A stretch of DNA of 25,337 nt from Apostichopus parvimensis (GCA_000934455.1 KN883628.1:88319-113655), one strand, 5' to 3'. Counted from the first letter of the stretch, positions 10,189 through 21,070 are shown. Numbers and translations: made by a program. The notes: a model not told the origin generated them from the sequence alone.

Positions 10189-10543
10189 CTGTCTCATACG
10201 CCTGTATGTAGAGCAGGGAGTAAACAGCGTAAAAGGTTTTGGAAAGTGCATATCCAATAATAAATAGCATTAGCGCGGATTATCACGCGTTATATATTTC
10301 ATTGGTTATATTTATTGGTCATTGATGGTATGCTGTACTGGAAAGTATAGGTACATCATGTTGTTCATAGAATGACCGACCGAACAATTGAGAGGAATTG
10401 ACATTTCAAATGGAAAAGTGAACTGAAAGAAAGAAGGGGATGATGAGTGGTCTGTTTCTCTTTAGTAGGGGGGGGGTGAGAATTAGGGTGGGTGCTTTGC
10501 ATTCTCCTAGATCATGTTCACTGAGTCACGTTATGCTAGGTTC

Positions 10544-10584
10544 GGTGGGGTGGGGGAGGGGGTTGCAGGGGAGGGGGAGAAGGG
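10544..10584 (+). repeat. G-quadruplex-capable G tract
   Basis: At least five G runs (GGGG, GGGGG, GGGGG, GGGG, GGGGG) with short T, A and TTGCA spacers. Confidence 0.5.
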
Positions 10585-10966
10585 TATGCTAGGTGCGATA
10601 TCACAATATTCGAACAATATATTGAAAACAGAAAACAACGGACACCTGGGTCTAATAGAGGGCGCTTGACCAGAAGAGGTATTTCATTTAAGAGAAAACA
10701 AACATTATGTCTGTGTCATTATTTTTTTTCCTTTTATTATTATCTTCGGTTTTCATGTTTTTTCTTTAATCATCTGGGATTATTCATCGCAATGGAAGTA
10801 GTCTTTTTTTTATATAAAATGATTATCTGTAAACATTGCCACTCGACATGGTTGTTCAATAATTGCAAGGGCAATGTATCTCTGTAATGCCAAATCTCGT
10901 GAAATCCAGGAATTGGTATCTGTTGTATCTTTCGTTTTGTAAAATGTTCTGTAATATCACATAAAC

Positions 10967-11000
10967 CAGGGAGTTGTTATGGAACCATAACAACTCCCTG
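10967..11000. repeat. Perfect inverted repeat, 16-bp arms
   Basis: The arm CAGGGAGTTGTTATGG is followed by AA and then by its exact reverse complement. There are no mismatches in 32 paired bases and pairing stops abruptly outside. It could extrude a cruciform or form a hairpin RNA. It lies in AT-rich intergenic DNA with no adjacent gene. Confidence 0.9.
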
Positions 11001-11282
11001 ATTATTTACAATACATGAACTTTTTGAGACACACAATTATCTGTATTAGATTAAAATCGACAAAATTACGAGTATTTAAATTAGTGCAATGATTAATTCT
11101 CTATTTATGACACAGGTTTGTTAAGAAGAGCCCGCTGGCTGCATGGGGTCATCCGTGCTATTTCCTTTCTTGCGGACCGCGAGAAGCTTTTCAAAATCCC
11201 ATAAGTTAATGCGTCGCATCATTAGAACATTATACAGTAAGGACAAATATGAAATTTATATAAACATTTGGGGTTGGTTATT

Positions 11283-11302
11283 CCATGGAGGTACCTCCAT
11301 GG
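11283..11302. repeat. Perfect 20-bp palindrome
   Basis: CCATGGAGGTACCTCCATGG is identical to its own reverse complement. Pairing ends at T/T on both sides. It lies about 280 bp from the 34-bp inverted repeat. Confidence 0.9.
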
Positions 11303-11509
11303 TTATTCAAAGAAACTGTTTTCGTTTGTAGAAATTTCAAGATTCATTTTTTTCCACTCCAACTTGTGACGCAATATTTCAAATGCGAAAACAACTTTAG
11401 CGCCACCCATTCAACTCTCTATCTATCTCTCTAGTGCCGTGCTTATGTTATCAAAGGTGGGGGAGTGAGAGGGCTCAATACAAAATGTATTGGGCTGAAA
11501 TTTAAGTGG

Positions 11510-12120
11510 GAGGGCCAGAAGCGAATGAAGGATTTGATACAGGAGGGATATATACTAGGGTTATTGTAGCCGATTCCCGTGCACGGGGTGGGCAAGTGGC
11601 AATCTGAGGCATATTTAGATTATAACTTAGATCTATATAAGAAGCTGTAAACGCAAGATTGGGTTTAATAAATAATAATAAACTCCAAAGTTCCCCGACT
11701 GCAGGTTTAGGTAGTGACCTGTGTTGGGGTCATTTGATATATGGGGAGGGGGGGGGGGTCCTGTCCCACAGTAAAAAAATGAAAAAAATCCAGTAATCAA
11801 ATGGTGCATTCTGAGGCACATTTCGATTATAATTTAGGTCTTTATCAGTAACTCTAAACGGAAGGTTGCCCTAAATAATAATAAATTCAAATTGATCCCG
11901 ACTGTATTAAGGTAAAGGCCTGAACCTTTATAGGATTGCCAGAGGCGAATGAAGGATTTTATAATGGGATGGGTGCTTCCTTGGGGGACATTGAAGCTGT
12001 CTCGTAGGTCAGTGATTCTGGGGCAATATTAAAACTATATATTAGATCTATATAAGTAGTCCTATAAAATGCAAGGTTTTGCTAATAAATACTTTGCATG
12101 ATGTTAAAAATTGAAGGTGG
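11510..12120 (+). repeat. Degenerate tandem array, 207-bp period
   Basis: The landmark CTGAGGC (or CTGGGGC) followed by a gattataa/ttagatctatataag block occurs at 11604, 11811 and 12018, exactly 207 bp apart each time. Other parts also recur, such as gcgaatgaaggattt at 11521 and 11945. Copies are strongly diverged, which suggests an old satellite-like array of which three units remain. Confidence 0.65.
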
Positions 12121-13153
12121 GTGGGGGTAGCTGGTTGGGGGGTCACTCGTAGTATAGTGGTCCAATTCTCGACCTGGCTCAATGCAAACATCCTGCGACT
12201 GAAACATTTTCCCGGGACTGATCGGATCGAGGTGTTGTAGGGGGAGGGCATGCCCCCTTCCCTCCCCCGATGCACCATTCTCTTTCTCGTAAACCTTTGA
12301 ACTTTTATTTCATGATGCGTTGAGCAAAAGAAATACTTTGTCGAGAATTGTACCACAGTATATCTCTGTTCACATATAATTACAATGTGTGGATATGTAT
12401 GACAGACTGCAAACTTGAGAAGGGCTAAGGAAGCATTGGTGATTTTACACAAAGACGTTGACTTGTCAGTTGTATCCCACTAGGGAGGATTGGCCATTAA
12501 CGTATTTCGTTTTCATCATGCAGCATGGAAAAGCAGGATGGGAGGGGTGGGGGGGGGGCTTACCAAAGAACTTTCAACCTCTGTTTTGGTCGCTTAATAT
12601 TTTTTTTTAATTATGACCATCCTTACACAAACACACTGTTCTAAGCATTGGTTCAATAGGCTCTAAAAGCGCTCTGGAGGGTGCAGGAAAACGTGCCCAC
12701 CGTAGGCATTTCTACCGACCTGTGCTAAGAACCATCACCAAGTGTAGCAGTCAGATATACCACTGTCCATGTCAGTTATGATGTTACCCATCACTCCCTC
12801 CGCCCTCTCACCGGCCCTATCCTCCCTTTGAGAAAAAAAAATGCACATGTTTTTTACGATCCTCTCCCAATTACGAAGTATGTGGCTAGTCCATAGATTC
12901 ATTATATAGGGCCTAATTAATTTATGTAGGGGCTACTCAAACAACACGACAGCCGTTATAACAAAATAGTATAGCGCCACGATAACTGTTACAGACCGTT
13001 GGGGTAAACGTTTGCTTGTTGCCTGTTGGTAAACAAACTAGGCCTACCGGCCATTGACTATTATACAGTATAGCACTACATATGACTGTTCATCTAGTAG
13101 CACAGTACAGTCAGAATATGGCAGTTGCACTGTAACTTCCGGAATTACACCCA
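12118..13153 (+). repeat. Duplicated block, copy A (left of gap)
   Basis: Matches 13204-14250 almost base for base at an offset of 1085 to 1097, roughly 95% alike by eye with small indels. Its last base before the gap (13153) corresponds to 14250. It includes a diverged version of the ASAP upstream region, for instance GTTGG where copy B has the inverted CCAAT motif ATTGG. Probably the alternative allele at a contig end. Confidence 0.9.
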
Positions 13154-13203
13154 NNNNNNNNNNNNNNNNNNNNNNNNNNNNNNNNNNNNNNNNNNNNNNN
13201 NNN
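13154..13203. other. Assembly gap of 50 N
   Basis: Exactly 50 unknown bases, a placeholder length, so the true size is unknown. It lies between the two copies of the duplicated block. Confidence 0.98.
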
Positions 13204-14250
13204 GGTGGGGTGGAGGTGGGGCTCGTTTCACTCGTAGTATAGTGGTCCAATTCTCGACCCGGCTCAATGCAAACATCCTGCGACTGAAACATTTTCCCGG
13301 GACTGATCAGATCGAGGTGTTGGAGAGGGAGGGCATGCCCCTTCCCTCCTCGCCATGCACCATTTCTCTTTCTCGTAAACCTTTGAACCTTTATTTCATT
13401 ATGCGTTGAGTAAAACAAATACTTTGTCGAGAATGGTACCACAGTATCTCAGTATATCTCCGTTCACATATATTTACAACGTGTGGATATGTATGACAGA
13501 CTACAAACTTGAGAAGAGCTAAGGAAGCAATGGTGATTTTATACAAAGACGTTGACTTGTCAGTTGTCCCCCACTGGGGAGGATTGGCCATTATAAACGT
13601 ATTTCGTTTTAATCATGCAGCATGGAAAAGCAGGAGGGGAGGGGGTGGGGGGGGGCTTACCAAAGAACTTTCAACCTTTTTTGGTCGCTTAATATTTTTT
13701 AAATTTAATTTATGACCTTCATCCTTACACAAACACACTGTTCTAAGCATTTGTTCAATACGCTCTGAAAGCTCTCTGGAGGGTGCAGGAAAACGTGCCC
13801 GTCGTAGGCATTTCTACCGACCTGTGCTTAGAACCATCACCAAGTGTGTAGCAGTCAGATAGACACCAATGTCCATGTCAGTTATGATGTTCCCCTATCA
13901 CTCCCTCCGCCCCCTCACCGGCCCTATACTCCCTTTGAGAAACAAATGCACGTTTTTTTACAATCCTCACCCAATTACAAAGTATGTGGCTAGTTCATAG
14001 ATTAATTATATAATTAATTTATGTAGGGGCTACTCGAACAACACGACAGCCGTTATAACAAAATAGTATAGCGCCACGATAACTGTTACAGACCATTGGG
14101 GTAAACGTTTGCTTGTTGCCTGTTGGTAAACAAACTAGGCCTACCGGCCATTGACTATTATACAGTATAACACTACATATGACTGTTCATCTAGTAGCAC
14201 AGTACAGTCAGAATATGGCAGTTGCACTGTAACTTCCGGAATTACACCCA
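13204..14250 (+). repeat. Duplicated block, copy B (right of gap)
   Basis: Begins at the gap edge with G-rich sequence corresponding to about 12118 in copy A and continues to 14250, after which unique ASAP exon sequence follows. It has a 10-bp insertion relative to copy A near 13445 and single-base differences throughout. No coding capacity was recognised in either copy. Confidence 0.9.
14095..14239 (+). promoter_or_regulatory. Candidate ASAP promoter elements
   Basis: Upstream of the ASAP start codon are an inverted CCAAT (ATTGG, 14095-14099), a forkhead-like GTAAACA (14126-14132) and an ETS-like ACTTCCGG (14232-14239). There is no good TATA box. ETS plus CCAAT without TATA is a common arrangement for broadly expressed genes. 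The transcription start is not determined. Confidence 0.3.
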
Positions 14251-14329
14251 TTATTTTTTAACTTTCTATTGCATCAAACGGTTTCTCCCAAACTTTGAAG
14301 TTTTGAGCGAACCGTTAGATGATTGGAAA

Positions 14330-14458
14330 ATGCCGGATAATACTATATCGGTTGCTGAATTTTTGGAGCAAACCACGGATGATGTAAATTCACCAACGAC
14401 ATCAAATTTTGTGAACCATCTTACAGCATGCAGGAACTCCGTAACGTCTCTGGAAGAG
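14330..14458 (+). CDS. ASAP: ASAP-family Arf GTPase-activating protein, first coding exon (partial gene)
   Basis: Encodes 43 residues that open MPDNTISVAEF and contain NSPTTSNF, then LTACRNSVTSLEE. This follows the N-terminus of vertebrate ASAP1 and ASAP2 (MPDQISVSEF..., SPTTSSF, CRNTV..LEE) at nearly every conserved position. ASAP proteins are cytoplasmic scaffolds with BAR, PH, ArfGAP, ankyrin and SH3 parts; they speed GTP hydrolysis on Arf1/Arf5 and act at focal adhesions and endocytic membranes. This exon is the start of the BAR domain. The donor GAAGAG|gtagaa is phase 0 and falls where the homologues continue with Ala-Leu. No in-frame ATG lies upstream within the open frame, and aaaATG has A at -3. 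The continuation was not found in the remaining 10.9 kb. Whether it is nearer ASAP1 or ASAP2 is not settled. Confidence 0.88.
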
Positions 14459-16487
14459 GTAGAATTTCACTCGTTCATTGCCAGTGCCCAATACGTAGCC
14501 CTAGTATAGGCCTAGATGTCAGTGTAAACAAGTACAAGAGAAGTTATATGTTCATGTTAGGCCAAAAATATCTCGTTCATCTATAGAACTAATCAAACTG
14601 ACCTAACGTTCAGCTTCTTTGAAGTTTCAGCATCTCAAATTTGTATCATATTTTAAGTGCATCCAAAAGGTTAGGAACATGAAACTACTAGTACTTGGGT
14701 ATATAGCCTAAGAGTAAGACTAATTGAAAAGTAAAAGCCTGTTTGAAACCCTATCCATGTTATGATCATGGATGACCTTAGGCCTTGGGCCTAGTCCTAC
14801 TTCTGTTCTTGATGAACATTCAGGGAGATAAGAGGCAGGCGTGTTATTGCGGCTTTATCGGCTAAAAAGCATGTAGTCAACATAGACCTCAGAAGAGTCA
14901 GAGTCAGACCCACACTAGCCTCGGCCCTAACTTAAGTTAGGCCGAAAGTATACGTTAATCCCAAGGGGAATCTTGCAAAGTAGGCTTCCATAATGTGTTT
15001 GTAACATTTTCAAAAGTATAGGCATTCCAATGTTAGTGGTGTAAGTTAATGTTAGGTTTAGCTAAGTAAGGTCCATTTAGACCTAGGCCTAGTAACAACA
15101 TTTGATAAAAAATATGCTGTGTTTGCTCTGTCAGCCTGCGGCCAAGTGCTCCGATTTATTTGAAAGACAGGACAACTTTACAATATATACTTACAAGATA
15201 CCATAGGAATAGCCCTAATTCCTATTGACTTACAAATTAGCATTAAAAGCAAGTGGAATGGCCTAGGTCTACATGCAATGCACCAGGTCAGTGATGTCGT
15301 CAAAATTGAGGCCTAATTGCACTGGAAAATTCAGGACGGGTGCAGCAGGGACTTTTAGGCTGAATTTGTTAAGGCCCCGGGCCTTGTCAATTATTGAATG
15401 AATTTAAAGACATGTGCACTAATCATTTCCTATATAAATTCAACACAGGAGGATTAATTACTAGTAGGAATCGATGCTCAAATATTTCAACTCAAATATT
15501 GAGCCCATGTGATGCTGTGCAACTAGGCCACCATCATTATGAAACATTCCATATTTAGACTAAATTGTTGTTTGATTGATTGTGGTTATTGGTAGCCTAC
15601 AGCTTGAAACCTAGCCACAAAGCCTACCATGAGTAGGTAAATTACAGGTTAATTCCAGGGTCATTTAGTATTGACCCTTAGCAATAGTCAGTTACAAGCA
15701 AATATCATCTATTTATTTATTTCTAGTATGTACCTTTATCGAAACTGTGCAATAGAACTTTGCAATATTAGCCCCAGAACTATAATGAATAGTTCATTTT
15801 TGTGCCACTGTTACTTAAATAACAACATAGTTTTTAGGGTAGGGTAATCAGTTCCTAGCTGATAAAGTCTCCAGTTTGCCAGAATTACTGTCTTTTTTTC
15901 ATATTTTATCAATTAAGGGATCTTCTGCACTTGAGCTGTTATCACATTTTGTATACATTTACTTTTAGATATGGTTTGTACTTTGTTGATTTACAACAAA
16001 GTTTTACAAAATAAATTAATATCTTGAGACTTATAACAGAATCCCAAAATCACCAGTAAATTTGTAGTCACCAGCCAGGTCTTTGCAAGGTTAAGAACAT
16101 TGGTTTGGCCTAACTTTGTTTAGAGATACGTATGTTTATATAAATTTGGTAATAATTTGCGGATATCTCATAATAACAGACTTAAGGTTTAAATATTGTA
16201 CCTTACGACAGCTGCCAAACTAAGGTGAATCTAGCACTAGGCTACTATAAAAGCATGGTCTTAGTTTGCTTTTCCGAGTGGAACATCAGTGTCAGACCAA
16301 ACTAAAATTGATATTGTTTCCTTCGTGCATAATATTTAGACTTTCTAACTGTTTATACGGTAACTGTGTCTATTCTAGGTATGTCAAGAAGTCAAAGATA
16401 TTCAACAACTTTGTTCATCATGGCTGCACTGCAGTGATGTCGAATGGGGTGCCTTTGCCTAGACCTCAGTATATATTTGAGGAAGTG

Positions 16488-16620
16488 GTCAGATGCTGGG
16501 GCATACACTCTCGTCCGTCAGATGCGGACGTTAAATGACGGTCCCGGGAGCAGGAATGGGAGCGAATTCACACCCCTGCCTCATTATCCTCTGAACACTT
16601 ATTTGAAAAGAGAAGGCTTG
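16488..16620 (+). mobile_element. SINE-like fragment with a GACGTTAAA core
   Basis: The segment with CGTCCGTCAGATGCGGAC, GACGTTAAATGACGGTCCC and a gcaggaa continuation resembles a short block that recurs in repeats of many marine invertebrate genomes. It is far more GC-rich than its surroundings. Boundaries are unclear, and recognition is from memory of the motif, not from a database hit. Confidence 0.35.
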
Positions 16621-17245
16621 AAATAAGCAGGTGTTCATCCAAGATCTAACACGGATCTATAGACCTCTCAAATAAGCTACTGTAAGGCTTCCTGATCCTT
16701 GGGTCTCTAAACTATTTAACTAAGTCACAAGTCATGTGTATAGTACCGATTGTCAAGTCAAGTCACTAGTCATTTAGGTACTATAGTCACACTCAATTCA
16801 CAGGTATATAAACAAAATGGTGTCTCCGGTCAAAGCCATTGAATTGAGTCAACATCACTTTCACTTTGGCTTCCCATTACCAAATCTTCAAGCTGCTCTT
16901 ATAGCTTGTAAGTACTGTACATGACATCAAAGAAACAAGATCTTTCACCCATATTTGTTTCTAGTTGTTGTTGTTGTTATTGAGTGAATTGTGCAATGTT
17001 CATCATGATGTAACAGGAAATAACTTAACCGGTATTGCATCGCAAAACCGCCACACGAGTGCAAAGATGTACATACATGGCAGTTTTGCTAACACAGCAT
17101 CCATAGTGTTTTATAAGCTAGACAAAATTCATAGCCTTACAATTTAACTGCTACACAAAATTTGAATGTCACTAAATCATTCCCTGATGTAAGCATCTCT
17201 ACTAGCTCTCTCTCTCACTGACTTTTCATGTTCGCTAGTAGTTGT

Positions 17246-17412
17246 ACCAGAGGTCATTGTCTTAAACTCCAAAAGTCACAAAGTAGGATTAATATTCGGC
17301 ATAACTTTTCTTCTAATTTATGTTGTGAATGAGTGGAACGGTTTTGCCTGAGAAAGTTGTACTTGCAAGTAGTGTGAATGGGTTTAAGAATGCTTTGGAC
17401 TTAGCACTTTAA
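17246..17412 (+). pseudogene. LINE reverse-transcriptase ORF, decayed C-terminal end
   Basis: Read over three frames, the translation gives TRGHCLKLQKSQSRINIRHN, then VVNEWNG, then LPEKVVLASSVNGFKNALDL and a stop at 17410. This is the characteristic end of ORF2 in CR1/L2-like non-LTR retrotransposons (TRGH...R..FS.R.V..WN.LP..VV.A.S...FK..LD). At least two frameshifts, one of them a T-run near 17342, show that it is dead. It lies in the sense direction inside the presumed ASAP intron. Confidence 0.75.
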
Positions 17413-17537
17413 GCATTGTAATCGGGTCTGAGTGTTTGTGTCTTCAGTTTTTTTCCCCTCTCCTATAGGGTGGGTCCTTGATGGGGACTTGAGTGTCCCT
17501 CCTGATCCTCTTTTTCTACTAAACTAAACTAAACTTG
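17413..17537 (+). mobile_element. LINE 3' UTR and short tandem tail
   Basis: Follows directly on the ORF2 remnant. It contains a short inverted pair around gggtccttgatggggactt...gtccctcctgatcc and ends in a (CTAAA)n tail at about 17515-17536. A short tandem tail in place of poly(A) is typical of CR1/L2-type elements. The insertion is 5'-truncated, keeping only about 290 bp. Confidence 0.65.
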
Positions 17538-19198
17538 CAACTTAGGTCGTATTTGGTTCTCCTTAAAAGTGTTCAATCTGTCGTTACTGAATGCAATTTA
17601 ATGATTTGAGTGAAAATTGCAGAGCTACTGTTACTGTATACCCATCTCACCCACACACACACTCAGAAAGTGAAACCCTCTATTCCTTCAAATAAATGCC
17701 ATTGAGACAAAGTTTGACAATACTAAAATGTGCAATAACCTGGGTAATGGATTTTACAGTTTCAGTGTTATAAAGTACTATAGGCTTATATACAGTATAT
17801 ATACGATTACTTAAATATCATTACTTCCTGTGTTCAGTGTGTTGTCCATCAATGAGATCACAGTTGTCCATTAATCATATACTGAGCTGTATACTGTATA
17901 TAGGCTACATACAGTGTTCATTTCCAGTGCAAAAATTGCTGGTCTGTATGTATGACAAATGCATAGACAGTGTTATTCAGTTCTTTATTGCTGACATGAT
18001 GTGAGGTTCACTGTGTACAGTCCTATGCTGTATACAACAAACAAAATCTCTGATATATATTAGTTGACTCTCACTATAGTCTCTCAGCAGACCATGAAGG
18101 ATGTTGGAAAGGTATAACATAAAATGCAGACAATTTTTGGTAATAATTGTGAGAGAAATGCAGAAAATTTTAACAATTATTTGTGCATGTTTTTGGTGAT
18201 GAGAGGTCAAATGGTGACAGTTAGTGAAACTTTAAATACATATCTGACAACCATACAGCAGTACTATTTAAAGACTGATTCACAAATTATTCCTTGAACT
18301 GTGTTTCAAATCTTAATTTGTGTACCATGTGTTTACAGATGTTATAACGTTCACAGAAAACAACTTGGCAAGGTGACATCATACCGTACGATAATGATGA
18401 TGAGTACATTCAACTACATTGGTTAATTGCCAAGATCTATTGTATAATTCAGAGTTAAATGTGGAATAGTGGGCAATTCCCTTCCATGGCTCATTAGTTT
18501 ATAAAGGGAATACTTCATAAAGATCTGTTTAAGGACAATTACTGAATCATATGCAAAGGTGGTTAAACCCAAAAAGGACACCACAGCTATTTCTTTGGCC
18601 CTGGCCCCTATGAAGAATTATGTCTGTTCATATTTTGAGAAGTGACGACCGATTTGAATTTTTGTGACGGACACACATAAATGTTCGACATGTTGTGTTC
18701 ATTGGCTTTAAAACACTGTAACAAGTTTTCTTTTCTTGTTTAATTTTTTTTTTAATTTTTGGATTTTTGGTTTGTTTCTAGGCTGTTGTAATTTCTATGC
18801 TGATATTAAATATACATGCTTGACAAAATATACCTCAAATTCAAAAAAGGTAAATTTTCCATTACTTTATTTAGTCTACCAAAGTTTGCACTGCAGGAAA
18901 CATCAAAAAGTCACTTTGTAGACACAGGCTGTCATTATAAAGGTTTCGTAAATGAAATAAAACAGCAAAACATTAATTAAAGAACATGGTTACATTCTCT
19001 GACACACAATTATCTGTATGGAGACTTCAGTGGCCACTTTAATGGAGAGATTGGATATGTGGGCAATTTAAGTCAATCACGTTAGTACTGTGCAAAGATG
19101 CATGGAAAGAACAGATCGAAGAGGTGCCACATTTATATAATATAGCTAGCACATATGAATGTACATGGTCAAAAGATCTATAATAAGATGTACAATGG

Positions 19199-19921
19199 TA
19201 CCCTTGTAGACTACATTGAATACCCTTATAGACTATATTGAATACCCTTGTAGACTATATTGAATACCCTTGTAGACTATATTGAATACCCTTGTAGACT
19301 ATATTGAATACCCTTGTAGACTACATTGAATACCCTTTTAGACTACATTGAATACCCTTGTAGACTATATTGAATACCCTTTTAGACTATATTGAATACC
19401 ATTGTAGACTACATTGAATACCCTTGTAGACTATATTGAATACCCTTGTAGACTACATTGAATACCCTTGTAGACTATATTGAATACCCTTTTAGACTAT
19501 ATTGAATACCCTTGTAGACTATATTGAATACCCTTGTAGACTATATTGAATACCCTTGTAAACTACATTGAATACCCTTGTAGAAGACTATATTGAATAC
19601 CCTTGTAGACTATATTGAATACCCTTGTAGACTATATTGAATACCCTTGTAGACTACATTGAATACCCTTGTAGACTACATTGAATACCCTTGTAAACTA
19701 CATTGAATACCCTTTTAGACTATATTGAATACCCTTTTTGACTATATTGAATACCCTTGTAGACTACATTGAATACCCTTTTAGACTATATTGAAAATCC
19801 TTGTAGACTATATTGAATACCCATGTAGACTATATTGAATACCCTTGTAGACTATATTGAATACCTTTGAAGACTATATTGAATACCCATGTAGACTATT
19901 GAATATCCTTGTAGACTACAT
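19199..19921 (+). repeat. Minisatellite, 22-bp unit, about 33 copies
   Basis: Head-to-tail units with the core GACTATATTGAATACCC plus a TTGTA/TTTTA linker. Most differ only by C/T in TATATTG/TACATTG and by G/T in the linker. One unit near 19582 carries a 3-bp insertion and the last units are more diverged. High uniformity implies recent expansion and likely length polymorphism. The sequence is non-coding on both strands. Confidence 0.95.
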
Positions 19922-21070
19922 GGGAAATTTAGTTGAGAAGGGGAATTTCCATTGGAAAAAAAATTGTTTGATTTTAGTCTATATATGTGTATATATAAAT
20001 ATATTTGTGCTACAGTAGTTAGAACTGTAAGCAACAATCTGCTAGATAACAAGTTTTATGGTTAGTAGACTGGTCACCAAATCATCCAACGTCATAATGA
20101 GAATGCACTTCCTCTGATAGGTACAGTGGTACAGCTCTAAATTAATTGGTAATGTGTATGCTCAAACTATCTGAGCATCAAATGATGTTTTAGGACAACA
20201 TTAATGTAATCATGGAGGATGTCGTTGTGAATGAATTGCTTTGAATTCACGTAGCCTTTGTCTTACAAAATAATAATGATAACAAAAATATAATAAATTA
20301 CATCTATAGTCTATGTGTTCAATTTTGAATAATGTTGACAATCATACCTACTGTACTGTGCATACATTTCAACACACAGTTTGCTTAATACTTTCTCAGA
20401 TTCACGAAAACTTTTGGTTTATGATATAAATGTCAAAATTAAAGTACTTAATAAGTTGTTTGGAATTCTGCTAGAAAAACAAATCTTTACAGTTGACATC
20501 TCGACAGTAGAAATTGCTGAAACTCCACAAGACCATGAATGTTTGAACAAAAAAACGAATGTCAGAGATAATTTTGACTCCATCACCATGGAAACAGTCC
20601 ATGTTATGGCCTTTAAGAAAGGATTGGCACATGTTACCATGTTTCATTGAGAGTGTGGCAATATTTTGCCTGTTTTGTGGGTTTGCTCATGACTTTTCAT
20701 CCTGAAATATTTTATTTTATTTTCGTGTATAAAAATTTGGTTAGGCCATGTGGCTTCTATGAAGGCAGGTATAGTAGGTCACATGATCGGAGGAAGGTCA
20801 AATTAGTTTGACATCCATATATGAGTCCAGGATACACATCTCAAATGACAGGAAGGTGTGGTGCTTTCAACTGAGTAATATTTCATTTTCACAGTCTGAG
20901 AACTTCCTGACATATATATATGCTGCTTCTAAACACTGAGAAACCCCATGCATGGTTTGCAATTACATATTTCCATGATCAACTTTGTACAGTATCAAGT
21001 AGCTATATAAACCAGCATATATGATACATTACAGTGCATGCGGTTATATTGTGATCATGCTGAACTTTAT

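Larger units (their letters stand above)
8557..11509. other. Intergenic sequence, no gene recognised
   Basis: Holds G- or C-rich tracts (8654-8720, 9861-9912, 10138-10188, 10544-10584), two perfect palindromes described separately, and a locally GC-richer segment (about 8835-9050) with a 64-codon open frame that resembles no family I know. Nothing here supports a gene call. Confidence 0.55.

Noticed and set aside
13044-13442. Open frames crossing the N gap
   Set aside because: They are artefacts of translating unknown bases.
12118-14250. The two 1-kb copies as long terminal repeats of a retrotransposon with its interior lost in the gap
   Set aside because: The copies do not start with TG after a target duplication, no primer-binding site is seen after copy A, and the match ends exactly at the gap edges, which favours unmerged allelic contigs.
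16965-17147. A 60-codon open frame (…NVHHDVTGNNLTGIASQN…) after a tttctag acceptor
   Set aside because: It opens with a TTG repeat and no ATG, its phase does not follow from the upstream exon-like segment, and no family was recognised.
20381-20650. An 89-codon open frame in ASAP intron 1
   Set aside because: No recognisable domain, and the opposite strand is open over the same stretch (20419-20640), as expected by chance. An acceptor-like tttctcag near 20392-20399 is not enough to call an exon.
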